Source: Ursus arctos (lineage: Eukaryota > Chordata > Mammalia > Carnivora > Ursidae). Taken from it: DNA of 64,000 nucleotides. The notes below the pieces were generated by a model. That model was not told where the DNA came from. It ran no database searches and was given only the letters and a program-made list of their open reading frames with translations. The stretch spans positions 15,541,001-15,605,000 of the forward strand of contig NW_026622875.1 in assembly GCF_023065955.2 (NCBI RefSeq). The letters run 5' to 3'. How positions within the stretch are numbered: the first letter of the stretch is position 1; the number at the start of each line of letters is the position of its first letter. The translations under genes were made by a program, and so were the position numbers. This document shows positions 12,350 through 23,162 of the stretch, one piece after another.

Positions 12350-12850
12350 TGCAATCTAATTTTAGAACATTTTCATCATCCCCAAAAGAAACCCCATGTC
12401 TGTTAGTTGTCCTGCCTCATTCCTCCACCATCTATCACCACCCACCCTCAGCCTCTGCCCTGCACCCTGCCAGCTGTAAGCAACCACTAATTTACTTTCT
12501 ATGTCTATCAGTTTGCCTATTTGGGACATTTTATATAGATAGAATAATACAACATGAGGTCTTTTTGAATGACTTGTTTTACCTAGCATAATGTTTTTAA
12601 AGTTCATCAGTGTTGTAGTATGCATAAGTACTTCTTTCCTTTTTTTTCCCTCAATAATATTCCATTGTATGGATATGCTACATTTTGTTTAACCATTCAT
12701 CAGTGAATGGAAATTTGGTTGTTTCCATCGTCAGAATGCTATGAATAATAATAATACTATGAATAATAATATAGTTTTTGTGTGGACAAATGTTTTCATT
12801 TCTCTTGGGTGTATACCTAGGAGTGGGATTGCTGGGTCATGTGGACTTAG
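12350..12850 (-). mobile_element. L1 3' region, antisense fragment
   Basis: The strand-reversed landmarks of L1 3'UTR and ORF2 C-terminus are in order: 'catcatccccaaaagaaacccc', 'aataatattccattgtatggat', 'taaccattcatcagt', and finally 'acctaggagtgggattgctgggtcat'. The frame is broken. A local 19-bp duplication containing 'ctatgaataataat' lies near 12,739-12,772. Confidence 0.85.
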
Positions 12851-13985
12851 AGATCTTAAACCCCAGTCTGTCTAACTGTGAGCCCTGTTCTATTCTCTTC
12901 CAGTTATTCAAGACTTCTTTTTCATCTCCTGTATAATTTATTAGAAGGATGTGCTACTGAGATTTTAACTTCAGCTTTGTTCTTGGTTCTATGAGACGTT
13001 GAATGAATGTAGTAATTTTCTTCTCTCTGTCCCTGACGTTACCCAACACAGCACCTTCAGAAAATAGTCTTGCCAGTTTGTTCTGGGATCTCTTGTCCCA
13101 AGGGAAATGAAAGCTATTTTGTGTTTCAAAGGCAATAAACAAGCCCCATGTAGGCCATTTGGGGAAAGGATGGGAGAGTGGAGGGTTTGGGTTTTGTGAA
13201 TTTCTAAGAGATATTTAGGATGTGTTTTCTAAATGGAGGGAGTAGATGTGTGTATTTATTAGGAGAAATATGGGGAGCAGTGTATGAGATGCCTCTATGG
13301 TTATGGATAGCTATCAAAGGCACCTCTCTGGCCTGTCTGGAGATACAGTGAAGGACCAAAATGTAACAATAATAAATGAAATTGTAGTAAAGGTGATGAC
13401 CACTGAATTTCAGGCACATTTCCTGGTCTTTTGGAGCCACATAAACTCCCAGGGTCCATGTGTAATTTTGAAGGTGCCATACTCAATAATGACCAGAACT
13501 GGACTGATTTCTGCCAAATCTGGTGGATGTAGCCATATGATGTAGGAAAAAAAAATTACTTAGGTGCTAAAAAGGGACTAGTTACATCCGTTTTAAGTTT
13601 ATAAAAGATGCCAAGTTATATACTAGTCTTTTAAGATATATAAACCATCATATTTTTAAATAGCATAAGTAACACTATTATTGCCCACATAATTTCCTGT
13701 ATTTCAAATAAACAATAACTGATAGGGTAATTTCACTGAACCACAGAGAAAACAATTACCAATATAAGGACCATCTAACATTCCATGATGTCCAGATGTG
13801 AAAATTGGCAGGCATAGTCATTACTTTTTGTTTCATGCCACTGGAAAGCCATTTTTAAAACAGGAAATGGTTATGAAACCTGTTTAGCAGGAAACATTTA
13901 ACAAGTTATATTTAAATAAGCACAACTTTCAATGACTTTTTTCCTCTTTGAAAGTGTATTTTGACTTCAGTGTTTTCTTTGAGAA
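12851..13985. other. Intergenic DNA, no recognisable gene
   Basis: The overlapping frames near 13,200-13,545 (61-82 codons, both strands) contain no motif I recognise. No repeat recognised. Confidence 0.5.
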
Positions 13986-13989
13986 AGCA

Positions 13990-14220
13990 ATAAGAGTTGA
14001 TCATTTATGGATTGTCTACTAGTTCTTGATATTTACCGGAAGCTTGACATAAATTGTTTCTTCTGACTTTTACAATGAAAGTTTTTGGTGGATGTGATTT
14101 TCATTCTTTTGTTGATGAAAAACAGGGGCTCAGAAGATCAAGGAAGCTGCCCAAAGTCATACATATAGTAACTGGTTGAGTTAGCTTTTGATCTTGGTCT
14201 TTCCACCATGTTTTGTTCTG
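13990..14220 (-). mobile_element. MIR, antisense
   Basis: 'caggggctcagaagatcaaggaagctgcccaaagtca' in the body is the reversed MIR core, which normally reads 'gaggctcagag..aagtaacttgcccaaggtca'. It is followed by 'gatcttggtctttccaccatg'. Diverged but ordered as in MIR. Confidence 0.8.
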
Positions 14221-14239
14221 AGGATTATTAATTATGGTA

Positions 14240-14345
14240 ATAATTCACATTATATTATTGTATGCCTACTATGTGCCAGGCACTTGCGTTAGAGTATCAG
14301 GGTTGGAGCAATTGTAGCTAAGTTTTCTCATATTGTCACTTAAAT
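14240..14345 (-). mobile_element. Second MIR-type fragment, antisense
   Basis: 'cctactatgtgccaggcact' is the classic reversed MIR 3' end. It lies just beyond the previous MIR and repeats part of the MIR order, so it is a separate fragment. Confidence 0.7.
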
Positions 14346-15872
14346 TTTAACGGTCATCGACATTTCCCTCTCATCTCCCTAACTACTTGATTCTTCCTTC
14401 TCATCTCCCTCCCTATTTATATCCCGTCAACAGCACCACCTTTTTAATGGTGTCCTGACAGTACATTTCCTGCTCAAGATGTTCTAGTAAAACTAGTTAT
14501 ATATGACATAAAGCAAGGAAAGAAAAACATCAAAGAGGCATTGCATTCACCAGGCTTCCTGGGAACAGCTGAGTGTGAACATTGACCACAGGTTTAGGTT
14601 TAAGGAGGTTTAAAGAGAAAAATAATTTAAATGTCAAGTACTATATGGACACGTGTACATTTTATGCCACAATCAACCCAAATATATCAATAAGACCTTT
14701 GAAGCAAAGTCTTAATGTAATAACATATAATTTCAGAAATGCAGAGTAACACTGAAGATAGATTTAGCAATTTCAGAGTGCCAGAATCATTTAAGAAATT
14801 AGCCCCAAACTTAGTCTACTCTAAATTGCATCGATTCATCCTCTTTCTTCTAAATATGGGAACCAGGAAGTAACTTATTACTTGATTAGATTTTGACCAA
14901 ACACATAAACAACCAAGAGAAATGAACCAAAAATACGAAAGTGGGATACCAGTTCTTAGCAGGCTGAACTTTCTTTCTACACCTTATACGTGTATACATA
15001 TATACATATATACGTAAATACAGGGAAAAACAAAAACCTGAAATGCCAAAAATAAACCAAAGTTAAATACCATGTAATGTATTTCTTCCTTCTACCCTAA
15101 GTGTTTCTGTGGGGTAAATCAGCTTGAAGGAATTCAAGTTCTGTTTTGATTCTTTCACCACTTACATTGACTGCCCCAGGGATTTATGCCTTGCCTGACT
15201 TAACACCAAAATCCTGAAAACAGAGTGAGTATTTGGCCTGTATACCCTCACTTGAAGAGTACTGGAAGTATTAAACTCTGGACTGAGACCAAATGCTTCT
15301 GACTGGGTCTGCAGATAAAGAATGACTGTCTGAACTTGTTTATTTTTGCAGTGGGGTAATTAAATTTTATTTCATGTGTTATTGTATACCAAGAATGAAT
15401 TAGTATTATTTAAAAGCAAACGCCTTAAATGTTCATTTTTGAATTGTTTTGTTTTCAGTAATTCCCATAGTCTTGTCATTTTTTTTCATGTTCCTTTTTC
15501 ATTAGTGGGGACATTTTATATAATAATAGAACTGTAAAAGCACTGTGTTTTCATTTTGCATTGGTTTAATCCCTTATCTACATGCTCAGCTGTTCTTCAT
15601 TGTTTTGTTACATACACACATTTTCCTTCATGACTGCTTCCTTAAGTGAAAGAGAAATGCATTGAAATAATCCAAGTCAGTCAATGGACTTTGTAATATA
15701 TGAGTTTGCCGGTGTAGAGAGTGTCACATTCATTTCTATCTCAGCAGATTAATATAGAAAAGTGTTTGGGGGCTAATCAGCCAGGGCCAAGGTCTACTAT
15801 GTACGTTTGTAATTTCATTTACCAGTACCCTAACATATTCTAGGTTTTATTTCTTTTCCACTGTTGGCTTGT
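14346..15872. other. Intergenic DNA, no recognisable gene
   Basis: No gene or nameable repeat. A short 'tatacatatatacatatatac' patch lies at about 14,992-15,014. Confidence 0.5.
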
Positions 15873-15950
15873 TCAAATCATTCCAAGTTAACATTTAACA
15901 TGTAACTAATATATATATCAAATCATTCCAAGTTAACATTTAACATGTAA

Positions 15951-15962
<12 letters not shown>
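15873..15962. repeat. 45-bp tandem duplication
   Basis: The unit beginning 'tcaaatcattccaagttaac' and ending in a short TA run occurs at 15,873-15,917 and again at 15,918-15,962. I see no differences between copies until the TA run lengthens in the second. Confidence 0.95.

Positions 15963-15993
<31 letters not shown>
15953..15993. repeat. (TA)n microsatellite
   Basis: Roughly 20 uninterrupted TA units form the end of the second copy of the 45-bp duplication. Confidence 0.95.
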
Positions 15994-15996
<3 letters not shown>

Positions 15997-16024
15997 TTTG
16001 AGAATCAGATTGATACACAAAAGT

Positions 16025-16350
16025 TCTGCTAGAATTTAATTTGTACTGCATTGGATCTAAAAACTAATTTGGGAAGAACTCACGTTTTTAAAAATCTTGA
16101 GTCTTCTAGTCCAAGAACTTAGTTTCCAAACATAAGAGGATTTTCTTTTTTTTTAATTGATTTCTAATTTAATTCCTTTATGGTCAGAAAACTTCTGTAT
16201 GATATCAGTTTGTGAAAATTTGTTAACGCTTATTTTATGCACTAAGGTATGAATAATTTTGATAAATATTCTGTATACACTTAAAATAGTCTGCATTTAT
16301 TTGGTGCAGTGTTCTCTACTTGTCAAGTAGATAGATTTGAGGAGGAAATT
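16025..16350 (-). mobile_element. L1 ORF2 antisense fragment with internal gap
   Basis: Two L1 blocks are read in reverse. 'gcattggatctaaaaactaatttgggaagaac' corresponds to the late ORF2 region. 'ttcctttatggtcagaaaacttctgtatgatatca' and 'cagtgttctctacttgtcaag' correspond to another ORF2 region, with intervening L1 sequence missing. Frames are destroyed. Confidence 0.65.
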
Positions 16351-16439
16351 TTAATTTACCTTTGGGACAGACCATTTTTCCTGAGGTACAAAAAAGAGAA
16401 ATGCTTAATTTGTTTTTTTAAGTTTATGTATATTTAAAG

Positions 16440-16450
16440 CAAGTATCCAA

Positions 16451-16485
<35 letters not shown>

Positions 16486-16497
16486 AACAAGTATCCA
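16440..16497. mobile_element. Tail-only (TAAA)n retro-insertion with target duplication
   Basis: A pure (TAAA)n array of about nine units is flanked by the same 10-bp word, 'caagtatcca', at 16,440-16,449 and 16,488-16,497. That is the arrangement of a target-site duplication around a retroposed tail with no body. CAN-SINE tails in this window are made of the same (AAAT)n repeat. Confidence 0.7.
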
Positions 16498-17095
16498 GTC
16501 ATGGTACTTGGGAAAGCCCTTTATAGAAATAGTCTAAATGCAGATATTCACATGCCATAGTTGAATTTCGTTGGATACTGTAAATTGGGATTACCTTTTA
16601 TCATATCTATGTTTTTGTGAATTATGATTCTTACACAATGAATATTGAGGAAAAATATTTATAAAACAAGGCTTTTTGCAGAGTTATGCTTGTTTTTCTT
16701 TGACCAGTTGACTATAAAAGAGCTATGTGAATAGTCCAAGAAGGCTAGGCTTTTCCTGGAACTTGACTTGTGATGCAATAACCCAGATTTTGAGATATAT
16801 AGTGATGTTGGACTACGGTGCTCTTATGTCTTGATGTGGAGTGGGAAGCAAAGGGGCAAAGGACAGGGATGTGAATGAGACCAAGGACAAGGTCATAAAC
16901 TTAATTTGCATTTTGCAGTGATTGGGAAGAGGTTCCCTTGAAGGGAGTACTATCTATTTGTTAGTCCTGTAGTTGGAAATGAGCTCTTGGAAAGTACCAC
17001 CTCTCCCACCTTGGGAGGCAACCAACTGGGTGTTTTATCACCTTTCTTCCTTTTATCAGGATCTATTTTTAAATTCTTAATATTGGGGTCTTGGT
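16498..17095. other. Intergenic DNA, no recognisable gene
   Basis: No gene or repeat recognised. The 61-codon frame at 16,987 runs into the next SINE and is spurious. Confidence 0.5.
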
Positions 17096-17107
17096 CCCTC
17101 ATAGTTG

Positions 17108-17312
17108 GCTCTTTTTGTTTTTTAAAGATTTTATTTATTTATTTGACACAGAGAGCAAGAGATCACAAGTAGGCAGTGGCAGGCAGAGAGAGAGAGGGAG
17201 AAGCAGGCTCCTCGCTGAGCAGAGAGCCCAATGTGGGGCTCGATCCTAGGACCCTGGGATCATGACCTGAGCCAAAAGCAGACGCTTAACTGACTGAGCC
17301 ACCCAGGCACCC
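17108..17312 (-). mobile_element. CAN-SINE, reverse orientation
   Basis: T-rich tail with 'tttaaagattttatttattt', GA-rich region, 'gatcatgacctgagcc' core and 'gagccacccaggcacccc' head. The target duplication 'ccctcatagttg' is seen at 17,096-17,107 and 17,311-17,322. The CCC may be shared with the SINE head. Confidence 0.95.
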
Positions 17313-17335
17313 CTCATAGTTGCCTCCTGAGGGGC

Positions 17336-17372
17336 TTCTCTCTCTCTCTCATTCTCTCTCTCTCTCTCCTCT
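17336..17372. repeat. (TC)n microsatellite
   Basis: TC dinucleotides with one 'at' interruption, just downstream of a SINE target duplication and not part of the SINE. Confidence 0.9.
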
Positions 17373-17404
17373 TCATTCGTAGAACTTGTGGGTTTCCTGT
17401 TAAG

Positions 17405-17790
17405 GGGGAACTTTTTATACAATATGTATTAGTATAATGAATCCCAGAGGTTTAACGCAATAAAATTTTGTTTTTCACTCATGCAAAGACCAGTGGGAGT
17501 TAGTAGGGAAAGGAAGGGAGATCTCCTGTATGTGTTTCCCTAAGAGTTAAGTCAAGTGATTAGCTCTCTAACTCTCATGTGCCTCTACAACCTCAACATT
17601 TTTCATATCTAACAATATGGAGACTAAAGACAGTGTGTGAAAGATTTCAGGGGCGTTTAATGGGTATGCAATGGTGAGGACTAGAATTGGTATTCTTTAC
17701 TGGTTCCATCTTAGAGATAAGTGTGTGGAAGCTGGGAATAGGAGTTTTCTTGTATGCACAGGAGGAAAATGAGATGGTTTGACAAACATT
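17405..17790. mobile_element. Possible ancient dispersed repeat, family uncertain
   Basis: 'cccagaggtttaacgcaataaaattttg' at the start, and 'aagctgggaataggagttttcttgtatgcacaggagg' near the end, follow the order of a common old mammalian interspersed repeat that I recognise by pattern but cannot name securely. No coding capacity. Confidence 0.4.
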
Positions 17791-18307
17791 ATTTCCATTG
17801 CATCATATGCTTCTTCCCAGGTACTGGGGTAATTGCTTTCTCTTTTCCTGGACCAGTAATACCACAGTGGAGTAGGCTACAAGAGACCATCTAATTAAGA
17901 AGGCAAAATACACCAAAAGATATCTCAAAAATATTACCCCCATTACCTTTCTAAAGCCCATATTGTGGTTCTTTGTTGTTCTTGTTGATACTTAGCTATT
18001 TCAGGTCTTAATTTTGATTAATAAAGGCTGGTATATTTTTGTTCTCAGGCTCCTCTGATTTGTAGAGGGGACTCTTAGAGTAACTGAGCTTTTAGGCATG
18101 TAATTATAGGTAGTAAAGTGATTGCTAAGCCTTGAGAAAAGTAGTTTGAAAACATTACTTTCTTAATATATTTGAGTTACCAAATACAACACCTTTGTTG
18201 GCCAAAGCTGAACAAATATTGAACAAATGTGAATGTTAATTCACAAAATGCTTTCAAAAGCAAGGTGTGTATAGCTGGAAATATTTACATTGTTTTAGAT
18301 ATACATT
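17791..18307. other. Intergenic DNA, no recognisable gene
   Basis: No gene or repeat recognised. Confidence 0.5.
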
Positions 18308-18323
18308 AAGAATTATGCTTGTA

Positions 18324-18529
18324 GGGGTGCCTGGGTGGTTCATTTGGTTAAGTGGTCAGCTCTTGATTTTGGGTCAGGTCATAATCTTGGGGTCCCGGGA
18401 TTGAACCCCGCATTGGGCTCCATGCTCAGTGGGGAGTCTGCTTCAGGATTTTCTCTCTCCCTCTGCCCTTCCCCTGCTTGCCCTCTCTCTCGTTCTCTAA
18501 AATAAATAAATAAATCTTTAAAAAAGTAA
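18324..18529 (+). mobile_element. CAN-SINE
   Basis: Head 'ggggtgcctgggtggttcat', 'caggtcataatcttggggtc' core, CT-rich segment and an (AAAT)n 'atcttta' tail. The target duplication is 'aagaattatgcttgta' at 18,308-18,323 and 'aagaattatacttgta' at 18,530-18,545, 16 bp with a single transition. Complete insertion. Confidence 0.95.
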
Positions 18530-18545
18530 AAGAATTATACTTGTA

Positions 18546-19712
18546 AATGGATATTTCCCTTGCCTGAATCCTGCTGTAGGCTTGAAACTTACATGTAATA
18601 ACTACTAAATAATCATCAAAATGCAATAAGTTGAAATATCAATATATAAGAACTATGAAACTCAGAAACAATTGGGGAAATGGTTTCAAAATAGCATAAA
18701 CATGTCTAAGATTATCTTAGAATACAAAAATAACTTGAAATTATAATTATGTAATTATGATTATATTACATTTTATAATTATAATCATGTAATTGTAATA
18801 CCACTTAATTTATCTTGAAACATTTTAAATTTATAGTTGATGTTTTCTTCTTTTCTCCTTCAAATATATAGATTAACTTGCACCATTAAATGATTGACCT
18901 TTAATTTTTCATTATTAGAATTTTATCAGAGGATTAATGTGTACTTTTAAATGCTTTTGCATCTCATCACAAAAATATCAAGCAGAAGATGAATAATGGG
19001 AAAATTGATGTTAATGTCTTTTGGCTCAGGATATACGTTATTATTTGACAGCTATGTCCAAAGTAATGGAAACTGGTGCTCTCTTGCGTGGTGACTTAAT
19101 TTTTATGCCTGATTTCATGTCACATAAAATATTTCCTGTAAATATTTCCTAATTCGAGGCTGTGCATTAAAAAATTCACTGGCTGGGAACCATAACAATA
19201 AATGTAATTGAATCTAAGTTTTAATGGCTTAAAAGCAATAGTTAGTGTTCTTAGTCCTTTCTTCTTTGGAAATGGCTAATTTTATTCATCTCACATGTTT
19301 GTTTCTGGAATATTTTAATGATTATTTCTTAGAATCCTGTTAATGCTTCATGAAAGGTTGAAACACATTAGCAATTATCATTGGTGACAGAGGTATTAAC
19401 AGTTCTCGAAAGCAACATATGGTTCCGTCAGAAATAGAAAAAAAAATTAAGACAAAGATGAATTTTTTTCCTATACAATAAACTTTTTATTTTATACTTG
19501 GAAGTAATTTCTGCACTTCTGCTATTTTGTGACTAGGAAAAATATATACATTTAAAAGTTAGAGCCTCTTTGACATAATTTCATGACTCATATTTAACGT
19601 ACATTAGTTTTAATGGCTCTTACAATACAGAAAATTTTAGAATGGTCTTGAAAATAGGAAAACTATATAAATTGAGACTATATAAATAATCTCAAATGGA
19701 ATGTTTGGGGTC
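18546..19712. other. AT-rich intergenic DNA, no recognisable gene
   Basis: A near-exact 18-bp direct repeat of 'aattataattatgtaatt' type occurs at 18,739-18,756 and 18,777-18,794 inside a very AT-rich patch. No element or gene recognised. Confidence 0.5.
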
Positions 19713-20533
19713 AATGAAATGCTTTAAGGAAGCCGGTTCAAGATGGTGATGTATGAAGACTCAACTCACCTCCTCCATGAAACAAACCAAACTATACCTA
19801 TTAATAGAACAATTCTTCCTGAAGAAGAACTGAGGGCTGACTGAACAGCTACTGAACAACCGAAGACAGAGGGAATAGCAAGAGAACAGCAAGAGAGATG
19901 GAGACATGCTCACAGTGGGAACCGCCCCCCCCCCCAATGCTGTGAATGGCAGTGGAGAGGAATTGCACTGGGGGAACAGGAACAGATCCATCTGTCCTTG
20001 GGCACAGGAAAGAAAAAAACTCTTGACTTAACTAGCATGTAAAAGAGACAGCACTAGAACTCTGCCAAGCAGTGGAGGAGCTGTGGGAAAGCTCTCCAGG
20101 TCAAAACGACTGGAGAACAACACAGTTTGCACTGCCATCCCACCTTAAAAGCCTAGACTGGAGCAGGATCTGGATGCCATAACAGGTGGGTCCAGTTGTC
20201 TCAGTGAGCCTGTGACTTCTGTGAGCCTATGGTCCACAAGCCCACACCAGCCCTAGCTGCACTTGGACACAGAAAAAAAAAAAGCCACAGTTCAAAAAGG
20301 CAGAGGAACTGTGGAAACACTCTTTCCCGCTCCACCTTAAAAGCCCAGAGTGGAGCAGGACCTGGCTGGCATAAGGGGAAGGTTCCGACGCCATAATTGG
20401 AGGGTCCCCATACTCTAATAGGTAGTCTCGGTGACATAAAGTCAAGTCTGGTCATCAGAGCTCTTGACCTCAGTGTGCCCAGGGTCCCCAAGCTGACACC
20501 AGCTGCCCTGTGGTCCTAGAGCACAGAAATAGC

Positions 20534-20536
<3 letters not shown>

Positions 20537-20568
<32 letters not shown>
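20537..20568. repeat. (GT)n microsatellite in L1 5'UTR
   Basis: About 16 GT units, followed by a T-rich region typical of old L1 5'UTRs. Confidence 0.95.
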
Positions 20569-20570
<2 letters not shown>

Positions 20571-20708
20571 ACTGATTTATTTTATTTTACTTTAAAAAAT
20601 TTATCTTTTTAAAAATTTTTGTCTTTTTGTTTTTTTCTTGTTCTCTTTTTTCTTTTACTCTTTTGCATTTTTTCTTTTTCTCCTTTTTTCTTATTTTATT
20701 ATTTTCAT

Positions 20709-20711
<3 letters not shown>

Positions 20712-20748
<37 letters not shown>
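20712..20748. repeat. (TTA)n microsatellite in L1 5'UTR
   Basis: About twelve TTA units in a T-rich region. The repeat creates a spurious isoleucine-rich frame. Confidence 0.95.
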
Positions 20749-20749
<1 letters not shown>

Positions 20750-20969
20750 TTCCCCCCTCTATTATCTCTATAAAAAGCCATGGTTTAAAAGAGTGACTAG
20801 CATATACAGCTATAGCTTCAGCCAGCCAGCAAAAGTTACCAAGCGCACAGAGTCTGTATAGGGTTCACCATACAGAAGACTACTCCTTCAGCTTTAGGAG
20901 AAGTATTCATTTTGCCTAAACCATAGAAATAAACACAGAAAGTCAAGCAAAATAGGGAGACAGAGGAAT

Positions 20970-21847
20970 ATGCTCCAAAAGAAAAAAAAGAAAAAAACCT
21001 TAGTAAAAGAAGTAAATGAAATAGAGATAAGCAATATGCCTGATAAAAAATTCAAAGTAAGATACTCATTGGGCTGGAGAAGAGAATGGGGGAACTCAGT
21101 GCTATTCAATAAAGAAATAGAAAATATTAAAAAGAACCAATCAGAGCTGAAGAATATAATAACTGAATTAGAAAAAAATTAAAAAATTAAAAAAATTTAA
21201 AAAAATTTAAAAAATTCCTTCAAATTAGAAGGAATCAACAGATTAGAGGATTCAGAAGAATGTATCAGTGGTCTGGAAGAGATGGTAATGGAAAACACAC
21301 AAGCTGAATAGCAAAAAGAGAAGAAATGAGGATAGATTGAGATCTCTTGGACAATATCAAGTGAGCAAACATTTGCATTATAGGGGTCCCAGAAAAGGAG
21401 AGAGAGAGAAAGGTGTAGAAAACTTGTTTAAAGAAATATTAATTGAAAACTTCCCTAACCTCAGGAGGGAAATTGATATCCAAGTCAAAGAAGCACTGAG
21501 AGTTCCAAACAAGAAGAACCCAAGGAAGTCCACACCATGGCACATAATAATTAAAATGTCAAAAGATAAAGATAAAGAATCCTAAAAGTAACAAGAGAGA
21601 AACAAAAAGTTACTTACACGGGAAAACCTGGAAGAATATCAACTGATTTTTCAGCAGAAATTTTGCAAGCCAGAAAATAGTAGTGTGATATACTCACAGT
21701 GCTGAAATGGAAAAACCTACAATCAAGAATACTCTACCCAGCAAGGTTATCATTCAGATTTGAAGGAGAAATAAAGAGTTTCCCAGAAAAATAAAAGATA
21801 AAGGATTTATCACCTCTAAACAAGAAATGTTAAAGGGACTTCTTTAA
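20970..21847 (+). pseudogene. L1 ORF1 (RNA-binding chaperone), broken
   Basis: L1 ORF1 makes a trimeric RNA-binding protein that coats L1 RNA. The N-terminal piece opens at 20,970 with a lysine run, then 'NEIEISNMPDKKFKV', then a coiled-coil-like 'FNKEIENIKKNQSELKNIITE'. It ends in an AT-rich slippage region at 21,170-21,217. The C-terminal piece at 21,337-21,585 reads 'EKGVENLFKEILIENFPNL' and 'IIIKMSK'. The DNA further on still corresponds to the ORF1 end, with a terminal '..LKGLL' stop at 21,845-21,847. Stops at about 21,178, 21,308 and 21,583, together with frameshifts, show it is dead. The start is taken from the first methionine in the recognisable frame, and an upstream start is possible. 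Confidence 0.8.
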
Positions 21848-22780
21848 GTGGAAAATGAATGGCTATAACTAGATATAAGAAAAATATGAATAAAATGATG
21901 TAAAATATGACAACATATACATAAGATGTGGAAAAGGGAGTAAAAAAGGGAAAGGAGAAAAGAAAAAGAAAAAAAGATTTTTCTTTACCTGTTTTTTTCT
22001 TTCTTTTCTTTTTTTAAGAATGTGATTGAATTTAAATGATCATCAAATTCATATGGACTACTATTTACTTAGGATGTTATATACAAACCTCATAGTAATC
22101 ACAAATCCAAAACCTATGATAGATACACAAAAAAATAGAGAGAAAGAAAGTCAAACAAAACACTACAGATACTCATTGATCACAAAGAAAGGGAGCAAGA
22201 GAAAAAGAAAGGAACAAGAAAGAACCACAGAAACAATCAAAAACCAAATTTTAAAAATGGTAATAAGTACATACCTATGAATAATTACTTTAAATGTAAA
22301 TGGCCTAAATGCTACAGTCAAAAGACATAGAATGGTAGAATGTATTAAAAACAAGACCCAGCTGTATGCTGCCTACAAGAAACTCACCTCAGACCTAAAG
22401 ACATACAGACTGAAAGTGAAGGGATGGAAAAACATTCACCATGCAAATGGAAGTGAAAAAACCAAGGTAGCAATACTTACATCAGACAAAATAGACTCTA
22501 AAACAAAGACTGTAACAGAGACAAAAAAGCATATTACATAATGTTAGAGAGATCGATCCAAGAAGAGGATATAATAGTTGTAAATATCTACGCACCCAAC
22601 ACTGGAGCACCTAAATACATAAAGCAAATATTAACAGACATAAAAAGAGATATTGGTGGTAATATAATAATAGTAGGAAATTATAACACTCCATTCACAT
22701 CAATAGATAGATCATCTAGACAGAAAATCAATAAGGAAACAATGTCTTTGAATGACATAATGAACCAGATGGACTTAACA

Positions 22781-22824
22781 GATATAGATATAGATATAGA
22801 TATAGATATAGATATAGATATAGA
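22781..22824. repeat. (GATATA)n hexamer repeat inside L1 ORF2
   Basis: About seven hexamer units that translate in frame to alternating Asp-Ile. Confidence 0.95.
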
Positions 22825-22960
22825 GGACATTTCATCTCCAAACAACAAAATAAACTTTCTTTTCAAGTGTACATGGAACATTCTCCAGAATAGATCATCA
22901 CATATTAGGCCATAAAACAAGCCTCAATAAATTTGAGAGGATTGAAATCATACCATGACT

Positions 22961-23162
22961 CTTTTTTTTTTTTAAGATTTTATTTATTTGTTTGTCAGAG
23001 AGAAAGAGCACAAGCAGGGGAGGGCGAGCAGAGGGAGAGGCAGAGGGAGAAGCAGTCTTTCTACTGAGCAAGGAGCCCAATGTGGGACTCGATCCCAGGA
23101 CTCTGGGATCATGACCTGAGCTGAAGGCAGATGTTTAACCGACTGAGCCACCCAGACATCCC
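22961..23162 (-). mobile_element. CAN-SINE inserted in L1 ORF2, reverse orientation
   Basis: T-rich tail, GA-rich segment, 'gatcatgacctgagctgaag' core and 'gccacccagacatccc' head. The L1 target is duplicated: 'accatgactcttttt' from 22,952 and 'accatgaatcttttt' from 23,163. The SINE is therefore younger than the L1. Confidence 0.95.

Noticed and set aside
18735..18795. AT-rich patch with both direct and inverted similarity
   Set aside because: Low complexity makes both kinds of match expected. The direct repeat is noted in the feature list but not treated as a finding.
22681..22920. 79-codon minus-strand frame with a repeated Ser-Ile tract
   Set aside because: Shadow of the hexamer repeat in the L1 ORF2 frame on the other strand.
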